A model generated the notes under the pieces. It worked only from the letters and a program-made list of their open reading frames with translations. It was not told where the DNA came from and made no database searches. From contig CAKPFO010000022.1 in NCBI GenBank assembly GCA_934153805.1, forward strand, positions 1 to 24,074: DNA of 24,074 bases, written 5' to 3'. The DNA is from an uncultured Clostridia bacterium. GTDB lineage: Bacteria; Bacillota; Clostridia; TANB77; CAG-508. Below are positions 1 to 7,376 of this stretch, in pieces; the first letter of the stretch is position 1; each line of letters starts with the position of its first letter. Made by a program: the position numbers and the translations under genes.

Positions 1-217
1 TATTTTCTTTTTTAGGTTCTTCCTTTTTTATTTTAGGTGTTAATCCAATTATTGTTTCCTCTTCAAAGTCATGAATATTACTTGTCTTTTTGTTTTTTGT
101 TTTTTTTCTATTCTTTTTTTTCTTTTTTACATCTTCATCGTGTTCATTAAAATTATACAAATTATACTGTTCATCTTTTGACTTCTTCACTTTTAATTGC
201 ATTCCTTTCCGAGGCAT
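1..217 (-). CDS. Lysine-rich protein downstream of murA, N-terminus only (possibly FtsQ/DivIB)
   Basis: A reading frame starts with ATG at 217 and runs off the left edge, giving 72 codons. The start is preceded by AGAGGG at a normal distance and lies 16 bases after the murA stop, so the two genes look co-transcribed. The visible part begins MPRKGMQLKVKKSKDEQ and is highly charged, with a run of lysines around residues 31-44 and no membrane segment yet. In many Firmicutes the gene after a murA copy is ftsQ/divIB, whose product starts with a long basic cytoplasmic tail before a single membrane helix. That is the main reason for the suggestion. The membrane helix and POTRA domain would lie outside the window, so the identity is unproven. 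The gene is downstream of an interrupted murA and may suffer polar effects. Confidence 0.55.
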   Translation of the reverse strand, partial: MPRKGMQLKVKKSKDEQYNLYNFNEHDEDVKKKKKNRKKTKNKKTSNIHDFEEETIIGLTPKIKKEEPKKEN

Positions 218-233
218 AAAATTTCCCTCTTAT

Positions 234-1148
234 TTAGATATTTTTTATATATATTTTAGCTCCTATTTTTTGCAATTTTTCGTCTAATTTTTCATATCCT
301 CTTAATATATATTGTATATTTTCTACTTGAGTTACTCCCTTAGCACTTAATGCTGCTGTAACTAAAGCAGCTCCTCCTCTTAAATCACTACTGCTAACAA
401 CTGTTCCATTTAACTTTTTTACACCTTTTATTATTGCAGTTTTGCCTTCTATTGTAATTTTAGCTCCCATTCTTTTTAATTCATTTATATATTTAAATCT
501 ATTTTCAAATATATTCTCTACTACTATTGATGTTCCTTTTGAAATAGAAAGAACACTAGCAAATATAGATTGCATATCTGTTGGAAATCCTGGGTATGGC
601 ATTGTCTTTATATCTACTGCTTTTAAGTTTTTTCTAGCATCTATTTTTATGCTATTTTTTTCTAGTTCTATTTCGCATCCACACTCCTGTAATTTGTGTA
701 TAATAGGTGTTATGTGTTCTGGAATAGTATTTATTAGTTTTATTTTTCCATGTGTTGCAGCTGCCATACATAAAAATGTTCCAGTTTCTATTCTGTCTGG
801 CATTACTTTATATCCTACATCTCTTAAGTTTCTTACTCCTGTTATCTTAACTAAATTTGTTCCAGCTCCTTCTATTTTTGCTCCCATCTTGTTTAAAAAT
901 TTAGCTAAATCTTCTATTTCTGGTTCCATTGCCGCATTTGAAATTGTGGTAACTCCTTCTGCCAGAACGGTTGCAAGGATTATATTTTCTGTTGCACCAA
1001 CACTTGGAAAATCTAAGTCTATTTCTGTCCCTATTATTCTATCACAACTACAGTGTATAAATCCAGCTTTTTCTTCAATATTTATTCCTAATTTTTTAAA
1101 AGCTTTTAAATGTAAGTCAATTGGTCTTGCTCCTATTTCACATCCTCC
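234..1148 (-). pseudogene. murA: murA 3' part, separated from its start by element 1
   Basis: This is the C-terminal three quarters of UDP-N-acetylglucosamine 1-carboxyvinyltransferase, the first committed enzyme of peptidoglycan precursor synthesis. The frame is open from the junction and begins GGCEIGARPIDLHLKAF, the active-site loop with the catalytic, fosfomycin-reactive cysteine. It continues through YPGFPTDMQ, which carries the catalytic aspartate, and SSDLRGGAALV, and stops with TAA at 234-236. There is no start codon at the junction. The first in-frame ATG is at 929, about 73 codons in. Joined to 12402-12742 through the shared GG it gives 1254 nt, or 417 residues, the usual MurA length. 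No internal stop or frameshift is seen, so the gene is split rather than decayed. A second murA paralogue, common in Firmicutes, could cover the loss. Confidence 0.95.
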
Positions 1149-1170
1149 TGTTTGTGATAGTTTGTGGGTA
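1128..1170 (-). other. Element 1 junction, recombinase side (attL/attR-type)
   Basis: On the minus strand this site reads from the end of the recombinase gene (AACTATCACAAACA) through the crossover GG (1147-1148) into murA (AGGATGTGAAA). The element half has partial dyad partners in the opposite element end, and the murA half has partners in the other murA fragment. Both dyads are centred on the same GG, which fits the two-base crossover of large serine recombinases. The sequence AGGAGG created here resembles a ribosome binding site, but the next ATG is only the penultimate recombinase codon, directly followed by TGA. Confidence 0.85.
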
Positions 1171-2784
1171 CATGAATTTCAAGTGGAATGCTAAACCTCC
1201 ATTTTCATAGAGTTCACTATACATTTCATCAGTTAAATTATACTCTTGTTTTAATTCTTCAGTTATTTCTTGTTTATCAAATAATACAATTTTGTCAAAT
1301 AGTCTTGATAGTTCTTCTTTTCTTAATCCATTTTTCTTGATGTCATCTATTGCTTTAAATATTAAATCTTCTTTATCTTCTAGCTTATTTAATGTATTGA
1401 ATTTGCTTTCCGCTTCTTCTAATTTCTCTTTTTCATTTCTTAATTTTTTCTCTAATTCCTGTTTCTTATCCTTATAGATAAATTCTGGCACTAAATCATT
1501 TAACTTATCTTCATATAATTGTTTATATTGCTTTTCTAATTTTTCTACAAGCTGTTTTGATTTATTTACTTCTTTTTCAAGTGATATTTTATTTGTAGAT
1601 ATTGCTTTTGTATTATCCATTACAAAGTCTTTAAATTCTGGATTACTTATTAAGTTGTCTATATATGCATTTACTATTTGGTCTAAATATTCTATTCTTA
1701 TTCTGTGTGGTTTGCAACCATAGTCTTTTCTTATATCTTCTTTGATTGTTCCTTCATTGCTATATTTTTTGCACAAATAGCTATCTGGTCTTTTCCTTGT
1801 ACCACTTGTACCTTTTCTTTTATACATTGGAGTTCCACATCTTCCACAATATAAAAGTCCTGAATATAAATTATTTTCTACATCTACAAATTTGAAACCA
1901 TTGTTTATTTTATCACTTTCTTTTTTTCTTTTTTTTCTAATTTTTTGTACTTTTTCAAATAATTCTTTATCAATAATTGGCTCATGATGATTTTCTATTA
2001 TAGTCCATTCTTCTGGTGATTTTACTCTTGTTTTCTTTGACTTAAAACTTAATTTTTCTGTATGCCCTCCAACATAGTCTCCTGTATATCTTCTGTCATC
2101 TAATATTCTTACTATATGCTGTGCTTTCCAATTGGCTGTTTGTTTTGCATTTGCAAAATTTCTCGATTGTGATGGTGTTGGAATTCCTTTTTTATTTAAA
2201 TGTGTTGCAATTTTTTTATACCCCCAACTTTTAGAATATAATTCAAATATTTCTTGTACTACTGGTGCTGTTTCTTCATTAATTACTAAATTTTTTCCAT
2301 CTTTGTTGTATCCATATATCGCTTTAACCAGTAAATCTCCTTCTTCTATTTTGTGTCTTAAATTTCTTCTTATATTTTTACTATCATCTCTTGCTCTTCT
2401 TTCATTAAACCATGCATACAAGCCAAACATTTCCTCATTGTATTGCTCATCTTCAAATATTATTTCTACACCTTGTTCTTCAAGATATTCTACAAAATCT
2501 AATGCTTCTTTTTGATTTCTTCCAAGCCTCGCAGAGTTTTTGAAAACAATAACATCTATTTCTTTATTCTTCGCTCTTTCTCTAATATCATCGAATCTGC
2601 TAAAATCTGTTCCACTTTTGTCATCATCCATTATAATATCTACTATATTTGTATAACCATGACTTTTACAATATTTAACTAGTAAGTCTCTTTGTGTTTC
2701 TATTCTTTCATAGTTTTCTCCATAGTCGTCTCTACTTTCTCTACAATATATTACTACTCTTTTCTCTTCATTAGATTTTTTCAT
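1138..2784 (-). CDS. Large serine recombinase (integrase) of element 1
   Basis: A 548-residue site-specific recombinase of the large serine family, which catalyses integration and excision through a phosphoserine intermediate. The N-terminal resolvase domain carries YCRES with the nucleophile at Ser17, and SARLGRN follows near residue 84. A recombinase domain spans roughly 155-285. A zinc ribbon uses C313, C316, C338 and C357, and a coiled coil covers about 395-470. The start at 2784 is well supported by GGAGG eight bases upstream. The last codons are unusual: the crossover GG lies in the codon for Arg546, so the final Arg-Met-stop is supplied by murA. In the excised circle the frame would continue 22 codons from 12401 to 12336. 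The integrated protein is therefore probably a truncated version of the native one, though all catalytic and DNA-binding domains remain. Confidence 0.95.
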   Translation of the reverse strand: MKKSNEEKRVVIYCRESRDDYGENYERIETQRDLLVKYCKSHGYTNIVDIIMDDDKSGTDFSRFDDIRERAKNKEIDVIVFKNSARLGRNQKEALDFVEYLEEQGVEIIFEDEQYNEEMFGLYAWFNERRARDDSKNIRRNLRHKIEEGDLLVKAIYGYNKDGKNLVINEETAPVVQEIFELYSKSWGYKKIATHLNKKGIPTPSQSRNFANAKQTANWKAQHIVRILDDRRYTGDYVGGHTEKLSFKSKKTRVKSPEEWTIIENHHEPIIDKELFEKVQKIRKKRKKESDKINNGFKFVDVENNLYSGLLYCGRCGTPMYKRKGTSGTRKRPDSYLCKKYSNEGTIKEDIRKDYGCKPHRIRIEYLDQIVNAYIDNLISNPEFKDFVMDNTKAISTNKISLEKEVNKSKQLVEKLEKQYKQLYEDKLNDLVPEFIYKDKKQELEKKLRNEKEKLEEAESKFNTLNKLEDKEDLIFKAIDDIKKNGLRKEELSRLFDKIVLFDKQEITEELKQEYNLTDEMYSELYENGGLAFHLKFMYPQTITNRRM

Positions 2785-2887
2785 AGATTACCTCCATTTT
2801 TATAATGTATCAATAACATTTAATATGTGTTATATTTTATTGTTGCTATTATATATAGCGATATTAACCAACTGAATCCTTTATTTA

Positions 2888-3769
2888 TCATTTTAGTTTC
2901 TTTTTATCACTTTCTTTTAATTCCACTTGTTTTTCTTCTTCCTCAATATATTTATAATTCAATTTATTTGTTTTTGTTACAACTGATTCTCCAAGATTTT
3001 TTTCAATATCATCTCTTGCAACTTTTGCAGCATGTCCACCCATTTTAGCAACTTTGATATTTTCCTTTAATCCATTTGGCTTCTGTTTAGCTGCAAGTCT
3101 TTTTGTTGCTTCTTCTGATAAATCTGTTAATATAAGTTCTATATTATCCATATTATCTCTTAAATTTTCTTTCCTTAATCCTTTATATTGTTTATATTCT
3201 TTTGCTGTCATTCCAGACCATTCTCTATATATTTCATTTGTTAATATTGCATATTCAATATTTTTTTCAATTCCATTTTCTTTCCATACATCAGTTAATT
3301 TTTTTCGTTCTTGAATTGATTTCATTCTTTTTGCAATCCATTCTTCGTCATATCCTTTTGCTCGATATAAATCAATTGCTCTTTGTAATGCTATTGATGG
3401 ATCAAAAGTTTCATCAATTTTTTCTTTTCCTAAATGTGCTAACCATTGTTTTATTGGTTCTGCATTTTTTGATGGTATTGACTCAATTATACGAAACATA
3501 CCTTCAATATCACATACATCAGTTATACGATATTTTCCATCTTTAGCTTTTAATTTCAAACCGTTACAATTTGTAACGGTTTCATTTCCCTCTTCTTTTA
3601 GTCTCTTTTTTAAGACTCTCCAATATACTGTTGGATTTTTACTTTCAGCTAAAACACCTACTATATCAACAATGCTAATATAGTATTTTTCTTCTTCCTT
3701 GTTCCAAACCGTTCTTATTGTTTCGTTATTAAAAATTTTGTTAATTAAATGCATTTTATTTTCGTCCAT
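2888..3769 (-). CDS. BRO-N / DinD-like antirepressor-type protein
   Basis: A 293-residue protein with an N-terminal BRO-N-like domain: TVWNKEEEKYYISIVDIVGVL, KNPTVYWRVLKKR, then ETVTNCNGLK, GKYRITDVCDIEGMFRIIESIP and AEPIKQWLAHLG. This arrangement is typical of phage and mobile-element antirepressors and DinD-like proteins. The C-terminal half is charged and helical, with no second domain I recognise. I chose the ATG at 3769 because GAGAGG lies upstream at good spacing. A longer frame from TTG at 3811 would run through a 21-bp palindrome that looks like an operator. A 25-bp perfect palindrome also lies inside the coding sequence (3558-3582). Its position before the recombinase gene suggests a regulatory role in the element. 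Binding targets and its effect on transfer are unknown. Confidence 0.8.
   Translation of the reverse strand: MDENKMHLINKIFNNETIRTVWNKEEEKYYISIVDIVGVLAESKNPTVYWRVLKKRLKEEGNETVTNCNGLKLKAKDGKYRITDVCDIEGMFRIIESIPSKNAEPIKQWLAHLGKEKIDETFDPSIALQRAIDLYRAKGYDEEWIAKRMKSIQERKKLTDVWKENGIEKNIEYAILTNEIYREWSGMTAKEYKQYKGLRKENLRDNMDNIELILTDLSEEATKRLAAKQKPNGLKENIKVAKMGGHAAKVARDDIEKNLGESVVTKTNKLNYKYIEEEEKQVELKESDKKKLK
3558..3582. repeat. 25-bp perfect palindrome inside the BRO-N gene
   Basis: AAACCGTTACAA and TTGTAACGGTTT flank a single central base, giving 12-bp arms with no mismatch. It encodes ETVTNCNGLK, a motif conserved in the family, so the protein may partly constrain the sequence. A perfect dyad of this length is still unexpected by chance. 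Confidence 0.8.
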
Positions 3770-3790
3770 TTTATACCTCTCTTTCTCAAA

Positions 3791-3811
3791 TTGTTCGGAA
3801 TTTCCGAACAA
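3791..3811. promoter_or_regulatory. 21-bp operator-like palindrome upstream of the BRO-N gene
   Basis: TTGTTCGGAA and TTCCGAACAA flank one central base, with 10-bp perfect arms. It lies 22 bases before the chosen ATG, just upstream of the ribosome binding site. Its G+C content is high against the surroundings. The position suits autoregulation by the element's own DNA-binding protein or by a host repressor. It is not the same sequence as the palindrome at 3558-3582, although both are odd-length dyads centred on AATT-like bases. Confidence 0.6.
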
Positions 3812-3892
3812 CTTAAAATCTCTTTTATTTCTTCTATTTATATCATATTTCTAAAACTTTTTCAATGTTTCTGCGAAATTTTGTTCTGTTTT

Positions 3893-4057
3893 TTATTTGT
3901 ATTTTCGTTTTATTCTATCAGAGATAATATCGGTGAATATCTGTTTATAATCTTCTATTTCACCAATATTTGATTTTGGACAAATAAATACTGCAAATGG
4001 TAACTTATCTTTTTTCTTTTTGTTCTTATTATCCTTTGCCTTTTCCAGAGTATTCAC
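3893..4057 (-). CDS. Small 54-residue basic protein (hypothetical)
   Basis: The frame begins with GTG at 4057 and ends with TAA at 3893-3895. A strong AGGGAAAGG sequence stands five bases upstream of the GTG. The product starts MNTLEKAKDNKNKKKKDK and continues LPFAVFICPKSNIGEIEDY, then a helical IIKDR-like basic tail ending RIKRKYK. The middle, with a hydrophobic strand and a Cys-Pro, looks like real protein rather than random AT-rich translation. It lies 123 bases before the BRO-N gene and immediately after a 45-codon leader frame whose stop codon overlaps its ribosome binding site. I do not recognise a named family and assign no function. Confidence 0.6.
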   Translation of the reverse strand: MNTLEKAKDNKNKKKKDKLPFAVFICPKSNIGEIEDYKQIFTDIISDRIKRKYK

Positions 4058-4067
4058 CTACCTTTCC

Positions 4068-4205
4068 CTAATTTATATTCATAGACTTTTTGTCCTTATT
4101 CCTAAAAGCTACACTTCGTTTCGCATAATTTATCTCTACGTTGCTTCGCTTCCAAGAGCTAAAATAACTACAAGCGGTAAATACCCATATGAGATTTGCC
4201 CTCAT
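4068..4205 (-). CDS. Candidate 45-codon leader ORF upstream of the small basic protein
   Basis: ATG at 4205, stop TAG at 4068-4070. The translation runs MRANLIWVFTACSYF, SSWKRSNVEINYAKR, SVAFRNKDKKSMNIN. The stop codon is part of TAGGGAAAGG, the ribosome binding site of the next gene, so the two could be translationally coupled. Base composition in 4130-4250 is clearly richer in G and C than the neighbouring DNA. The upstream GGTGG is only one base from the ATG, which is poor for translation. I have an impression that similar sequence recurs ahead of genes in Firmicutes mobile elements, but cannot verify it. An alternative is a non-coding structured leader RNA conserved at the nucleotide level. 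Confidence 0.4.
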   Translation of the reverse strand: MRANLIWVFTACSYFSSWKRSNVEINYAKRSVAFRNKDKKSMNIN

Positions 4206-4257
4206 TCCACCTTTAGTGAATCGCCCCTTAACATCACGTTAGCCAGACGAAAGTATC

Positions 4258-4286
4258 ATTATATGTACTTGTAATTTGATATTCAA
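4258..4286 (-). promoter_or_regulatory. Promoter for the leader / small protein / BRO-N transcript
   Basis: On the minus strand TTGAAT (4281-4286) is followed after 17 bases by a perfect TATAAT (4258-4263). This is a good vegetative sigma-factor promoter. Transcription would start near 4251, giving about 190 bases of leader before the GTG at 4057. Confidence 0.65.
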
Positions 4287-4302
4287 TTTTCAATGCGCAA
4301 TT

Positions 4303-4339
4303 GATAGAAAATAATTATTTAAAACTACTATTTTCTATC
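4303..4339. repeat. Inverted repeat between divergent promoters
   Basis: GATAGAAAATA (4303-4313) and TATTTTCTATC (4329-4339) are perfect 11-bp arms around a 15-base centre. The right arm abuts the -35 box of the rightward promoter at 4340, and the left arm is 16 bases from the leftward -35 box. This is a natural place for a regulator that sees both promoters. Confidence 0.5.
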
Positions 4340-4368
4340 TTGATAAATCAATTATAAAATGCTAAAAT
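4340..4368 (+). promoter_or_regulatory. Promoter for the DUF6076-like gene
   Basis: TTGATA (4340-4345) and TAAAAT (4363-4368) are separated by 17 bases. This leaves about 80 bases of untranslated leader before the ATG at 4457. Confidence 0.5.
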
Positions 4369-4456
4369 AATGTTGTAAACAGATTTTCCGAAGTCTATAG
4401 ATAAGTTAAAAATCGAAATATCTATATTCTATTTTTTAAATGGAGGAAATGCAGAT

Positions 4457-5740
4457 ATGATAAGTAATTTTACAATTAAAGGTAATAAAATTATTCTAAA
4501 AAATAATGGAGAATATTTTGGGGCTATTCACGATTTCGAATACAATATTGGAGACAAATTATATGAATTTGCTATAATGAATAATGAAGATTTTGAAAAA
4601 TTAAAAGCTATGTACACACAATTAATAGAACTTGTATGTTATTCTAAAGAAACTGATTCAGAAGAAGAAAAATGGGATTGTTTCTTGAAAATGTTTCAAA
4701 TAGTTAGAGCATGTTTGAACTTTTCTCCATATACTCACTTCTATACCCAAGTACTAATAGATATAATTATAAAAACATATAATACTCAAACATTTAGAAC
4801 AGACCTTTTATTTAAATCTCAAATTGGTGTTTTTATTGAAGATTCAAAATATTATCCTAATGAATTTTATAGAGATATAGAAGAAGATGAATATACTCCA
4901 GAAATTTTAATTTTTAAATGGAATGAAGAAATTGAAAAAGTATCAAAGAAAAAGCATAATGAATATATAAAATTCTTCGAAACTATAAGAGATTTGTTAA
5001 TTAAAAACCTAATTGAAAAGAAAACAGATTTGAAAGAAAGATTAGAGTTAATAAGCAAATATTCTAATAATTCCCTTGTTAGAAATTTAAGTGTTCCAGA
5101 AAAACTATTCTTATACGAAACAAAAAGAGTATTTGACTTGCACTATTTTAATACCAAACCTGCACATGCTTTATTTTTAGATACTAAATTTAAAATAAAA
5201 TATATATGTGATACTGAATTATCAAGAGAAGAAAGAAGATTAGATGTAGATAAAATAGTAGATATTATAAAAGAAAAAAATATTGTTGCAGAAGAAGTCT
5301 ATGAATTAGAAAATGTAGAAGAACAGATATTTTTCGAATTGTTTAAAGTTATTCAAAACAACTTTGTTATCAATAAATGTGAAAATTGTGGAAGATTATT
5401 TATACCCGCAACTACTAATAATAATCCATATCAAAAAGCAAGAAATGACCAAAAATATTGTAATAATTTATATTTAGATACTTGGAAAACTTGCAAGGAA
5501 ATTGGAGCTATTTACAAACGAAAAGAAAAAGTTGAAAATAGTTCAATTTTAAAAGAATATAACAGAGAATATAAAAGGATGCATGGTTTACACTATAAAC
5601 ACACAAAGGAATTTAAAGAAAAACAATTTAAAGAATGGTCAAAAAAAGCTAGAAATTTAAGAGATAATTATAGTGATGAAGAATTAGAAAAATTTAAAAT
5701 TGAATTAAAAAAATTAAGTAATAACTATATAGCAAAATAG
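4457..5740 (+). CDS. DUF6076-like protein with a C-terminal Cys-rich zinc site
   Basis: A 427-residue protein, the only gene on the plus strand within element 1. The first 290 residues are helical with no motif I can name. The C-terminal part has CENCGRLFIP, then KYCNN and WKTCKEIGA, a four-cysteine arrangement that probably binds zinc, followed by a long basic helical tail. The pattern recalls the DUF6076 family and the CGNR-type zinc fingers of Firmicutes. Both the family call and any DNA-binding role are inference. GGAGG lies ten bases before the ATG, slightly long but acceptable. It has its own promoter and ends just before a very strong hairpin, so it is an independent cargo unit. No enzymatic motif is visible. 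Confidence 0.65.
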   Translation: MISNFTIKGNKIILKNNGEYFGAIHDFEYNIGDKLYEFAIMNNEDFEKLKAMYTQLIELVCYSKETDSEEEKWDCFLKMFQIVRACLNFSPYTHFYTQVLIDIIIKTYNTQTFRTDLLFKSQIGVFIEDSKYYPNEFYRDIEEDEYTPEILIFKWNEEIEKVSKKKHNEYIKFFETIRDLLIKNLIEKKTDLKERLELISKYSNNSLVRNLSVPEKLFLYETKRVFDLHYFNTKPAHALFLDTKFKIKYICDTELSREERRLDVDKIVDIIKEKNIVAEEVYELENVEEQIFFELFKVIQNNFVINKCENCGRLFIPATTNNNPYQKARNDQKYCNNLYLDTWKTCKEIGAIYKRKEKVENSSILKEYNREYKRMHGLHYKHTKEFKEKQFKEWSKKARNLRDNYSDEELEKFKIELKKLSNNYIAK

Positions 5741-5745
5741 GCCAT

Positions 5746-5796
5746 AATAAAGATATGTATAAATAAAATTAAATTTTATTTATACATATCTTTATT
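5746..5796. terminator. 24-bp perfect hairpin between convergent genes
   Basis: Positions 5746-5769 pair without mismatch with 5773-5796 around a 3-base loop. The stem is AT-rich, with T-runs on both strands. It lies between the end of the plus-strand gene (5740) and the end of the minus-strand gene (5831), so it most likely terminates transcription in both directions. Confidence 0.75.
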
Positions 5797-5830
5797 TATA
5801 TATAAATTTTCTTTTTTACTTAGACTTTCT

Positions 5831-7336
5831 TTACACAAATTTAAACTCATCATCAAATTTGATATTATTATTTATAATATATTCTATTGCTTTTTTATTT
5901 TTCATACTTGCTGATTGTTTTAAGAATCCTTTTGCTTTTTGCTCATTTTTTTCTATTCCATATCCTTCTTGGTACATTTCAAATAAGTAATATTTAGACA
6001 TTGATTCAAATTTTTCAGTTTCTATAAAAAGTTTAAATGCTTGCTCATAATTTTTTTGAGTTCCTTTTCCTAAATAATACATTTCTCCCAATAAAGATAA
6101 TGCTTTACTATTTATAGAATCACCAAAATAATAATTTAATTCTTCAAACGCTTCTTTATAATTTTGTTCTACACCTGTTCCTTTATATAAACATAAAATT
6201 CTATTATAACGAGCTTTAATATGTCCTTTTTCTGCTGCTTTACTAAAGAAATAAAACGCATTTTCATACATCTTCGCACTATAATATCTTTCTGCTAATT
6301 CATAAAATTCGTATTTATTCACATTAGCAACACATTTATTCTTTATGGTTTCAGTACCTAAATTAAAATATTTTATGTTTAAAATAATGGTATCAATATC
6401 TTCATCTGATGTAGCAAACATTATAGAATTATCTTTACATACGGAATAATAATAATTTAATTTTAACATTACAGTTTCTATTAAATCCAAATAAAATAAC
6501 AAATCTAAACCTATACAGTTTTTATACAACATATTTACAATATGATTTTCTATCTGTGGAAAACAAAACAATGTTTCTTTTTCATCTTTAGCCATTTGTA
6601 ATTCTGTTTCTAATATTTTAAAGCAATCTTCAAGACTATAAATATCATCTGGTTCTGATGTACTTATTTTATAGTATATAGCCAATTTTAATATTATATT
6701 TTCCATGTCAAAAAATTTAGCTCTATTAATTATTTCTTTTAAACTATTATAATATTTTTCCTGTTCATCTGACAATTTTTCATAAGTTTTTCTTAAACTT
6801 GTTCCATTTTGAAATTCAAACTTAAATTCATAAGCTGCACCACCTTCAAAAGGCTCAAAAGGTTTATTTTCAAACTCCATCAACTTTTCGCAAATTAATC
6901 TTACATTATTTCTATCTTCTTCTAATATTTCTACATATCTTTTCTTACTAAATGATAGTGAAGTATTAGAAATTCCACATTTCATATTATTATCAAAGTC
7001 AAAAATATTAAATACTTCTGAATTCAAATAATTACCAAAAGATATTGTAATTCCTTTAATTTCTTTTTTTATTTCTTTTTCTTCTTTTATAAATGGAATA
7101 TCCCATGGTGATCCAACATAAGCTCCTTCATATTTGCCAAAATTCAATTTATAGTTCTTTTTTTCACATTTCTTAATAATTTTATCATCTAATTCAAATA
7201 AATCATTAAATTCAATTTTATTTTCAGCTATTTCCTCTTTCCACAACATTGAATTTGAAACTTCAGTATTATATTCTAATTCATCTATTTTTTCTACAAT
7301 CTTATTAGCAATTTCTTCAAGTATTTCTTTGTTCAT
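5831..7336 (-). CDS. Sel1/TPR-repeat protein of unknown role
   Basis: A 501-residue protein. Residues about 345-490 hold Sel1-like repeats: AFYFFSKAAEKGHIKARYN, LCLYKGTGVEQNYKEAFEEL, LGEMYYLGKGTQKNYEQAF and LFEMYQEGYGIEKNEQKAKG. Such repeats form helical solenoids that bind other proteins. The N-terminal 340 residues are not recognised and contain no visible catalytic motif, signal peptide or membrane helix. The start at 7336 has AGGATA upstream at good spacing. The gene is last in the series that begins with the relaxase and follows the metallophosphoesterase by 40 bases. Sel1 proteins occur both in signalling and in phage-defence cargo, but nothing here proves either. Confidence 0.75.
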   Translation of the reverse strand: MNKEILEEIANKIVEKIDELEYNTEVSNSMLWKEEIAENKIEFNDLFELDDKIIKKCEKKNYKLNFGKYEGAYVGSPWDIPFIKEEKEIKKEIKGITISFGNYLNSEVFNIFDFDNNMKCGISNTSLSFSKKRYVEILEEDRNNVRLICEKLMEFENKPFEPFEGGAAYEFKFEFQNGTSLRKTYEKLSDEQEKYYNSLKEIINRAKFFDMENIILKLAIYYKISTSEPDDIYSLEDCFKILETELQMAKDEKETLFCFPQIENHIVNMLYKNCIGLDLLFYLDLIETVMLKLNYYYSVCKDNSIMFATSDEDIDTIILNIKYFNLGTETIKNKCVANVNKYEFYELAERYYSAKMYENAFYFFSKAAEKGHIKARYNRILCLYKGTGVEQNYKEAFEELNYYFGDSINSKALSLLGEMYYLGKGTQKNYEQAFKLFIETEKFESMSKYYLFEMYQEGYGIEKNEQKAKGFLKQSASMKNKKAIEYIINNNIKFDDEFKFV

Positions 7337-7376
7337 AACAAATTATCCTTTCTTATTTTTAATAATGTACTTAATT

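Noticed and set aside
90..287. Phe/Ser-rich plus-strand frame near the left edge
   Set aside because: It is the complement of a lysine-rich coding sequence; poly-A codons on one strand read as poly-Phe on the other.
442..1194. Long plus-strand open frame across the murA 3' part and the junction
   Set aside because: It is the antisense shadow of murA, which matches its family along its whole length on the other strand. The product is a meaningless hydrophobic translation with no ribosome binding site.
3767..3811. TTG start at 3811 for the BRO-N gene
   Set aside because: The added 14 residues are encoded by a perfect palindrome, and the ATG at 3769 has a proper ribosome binding site.
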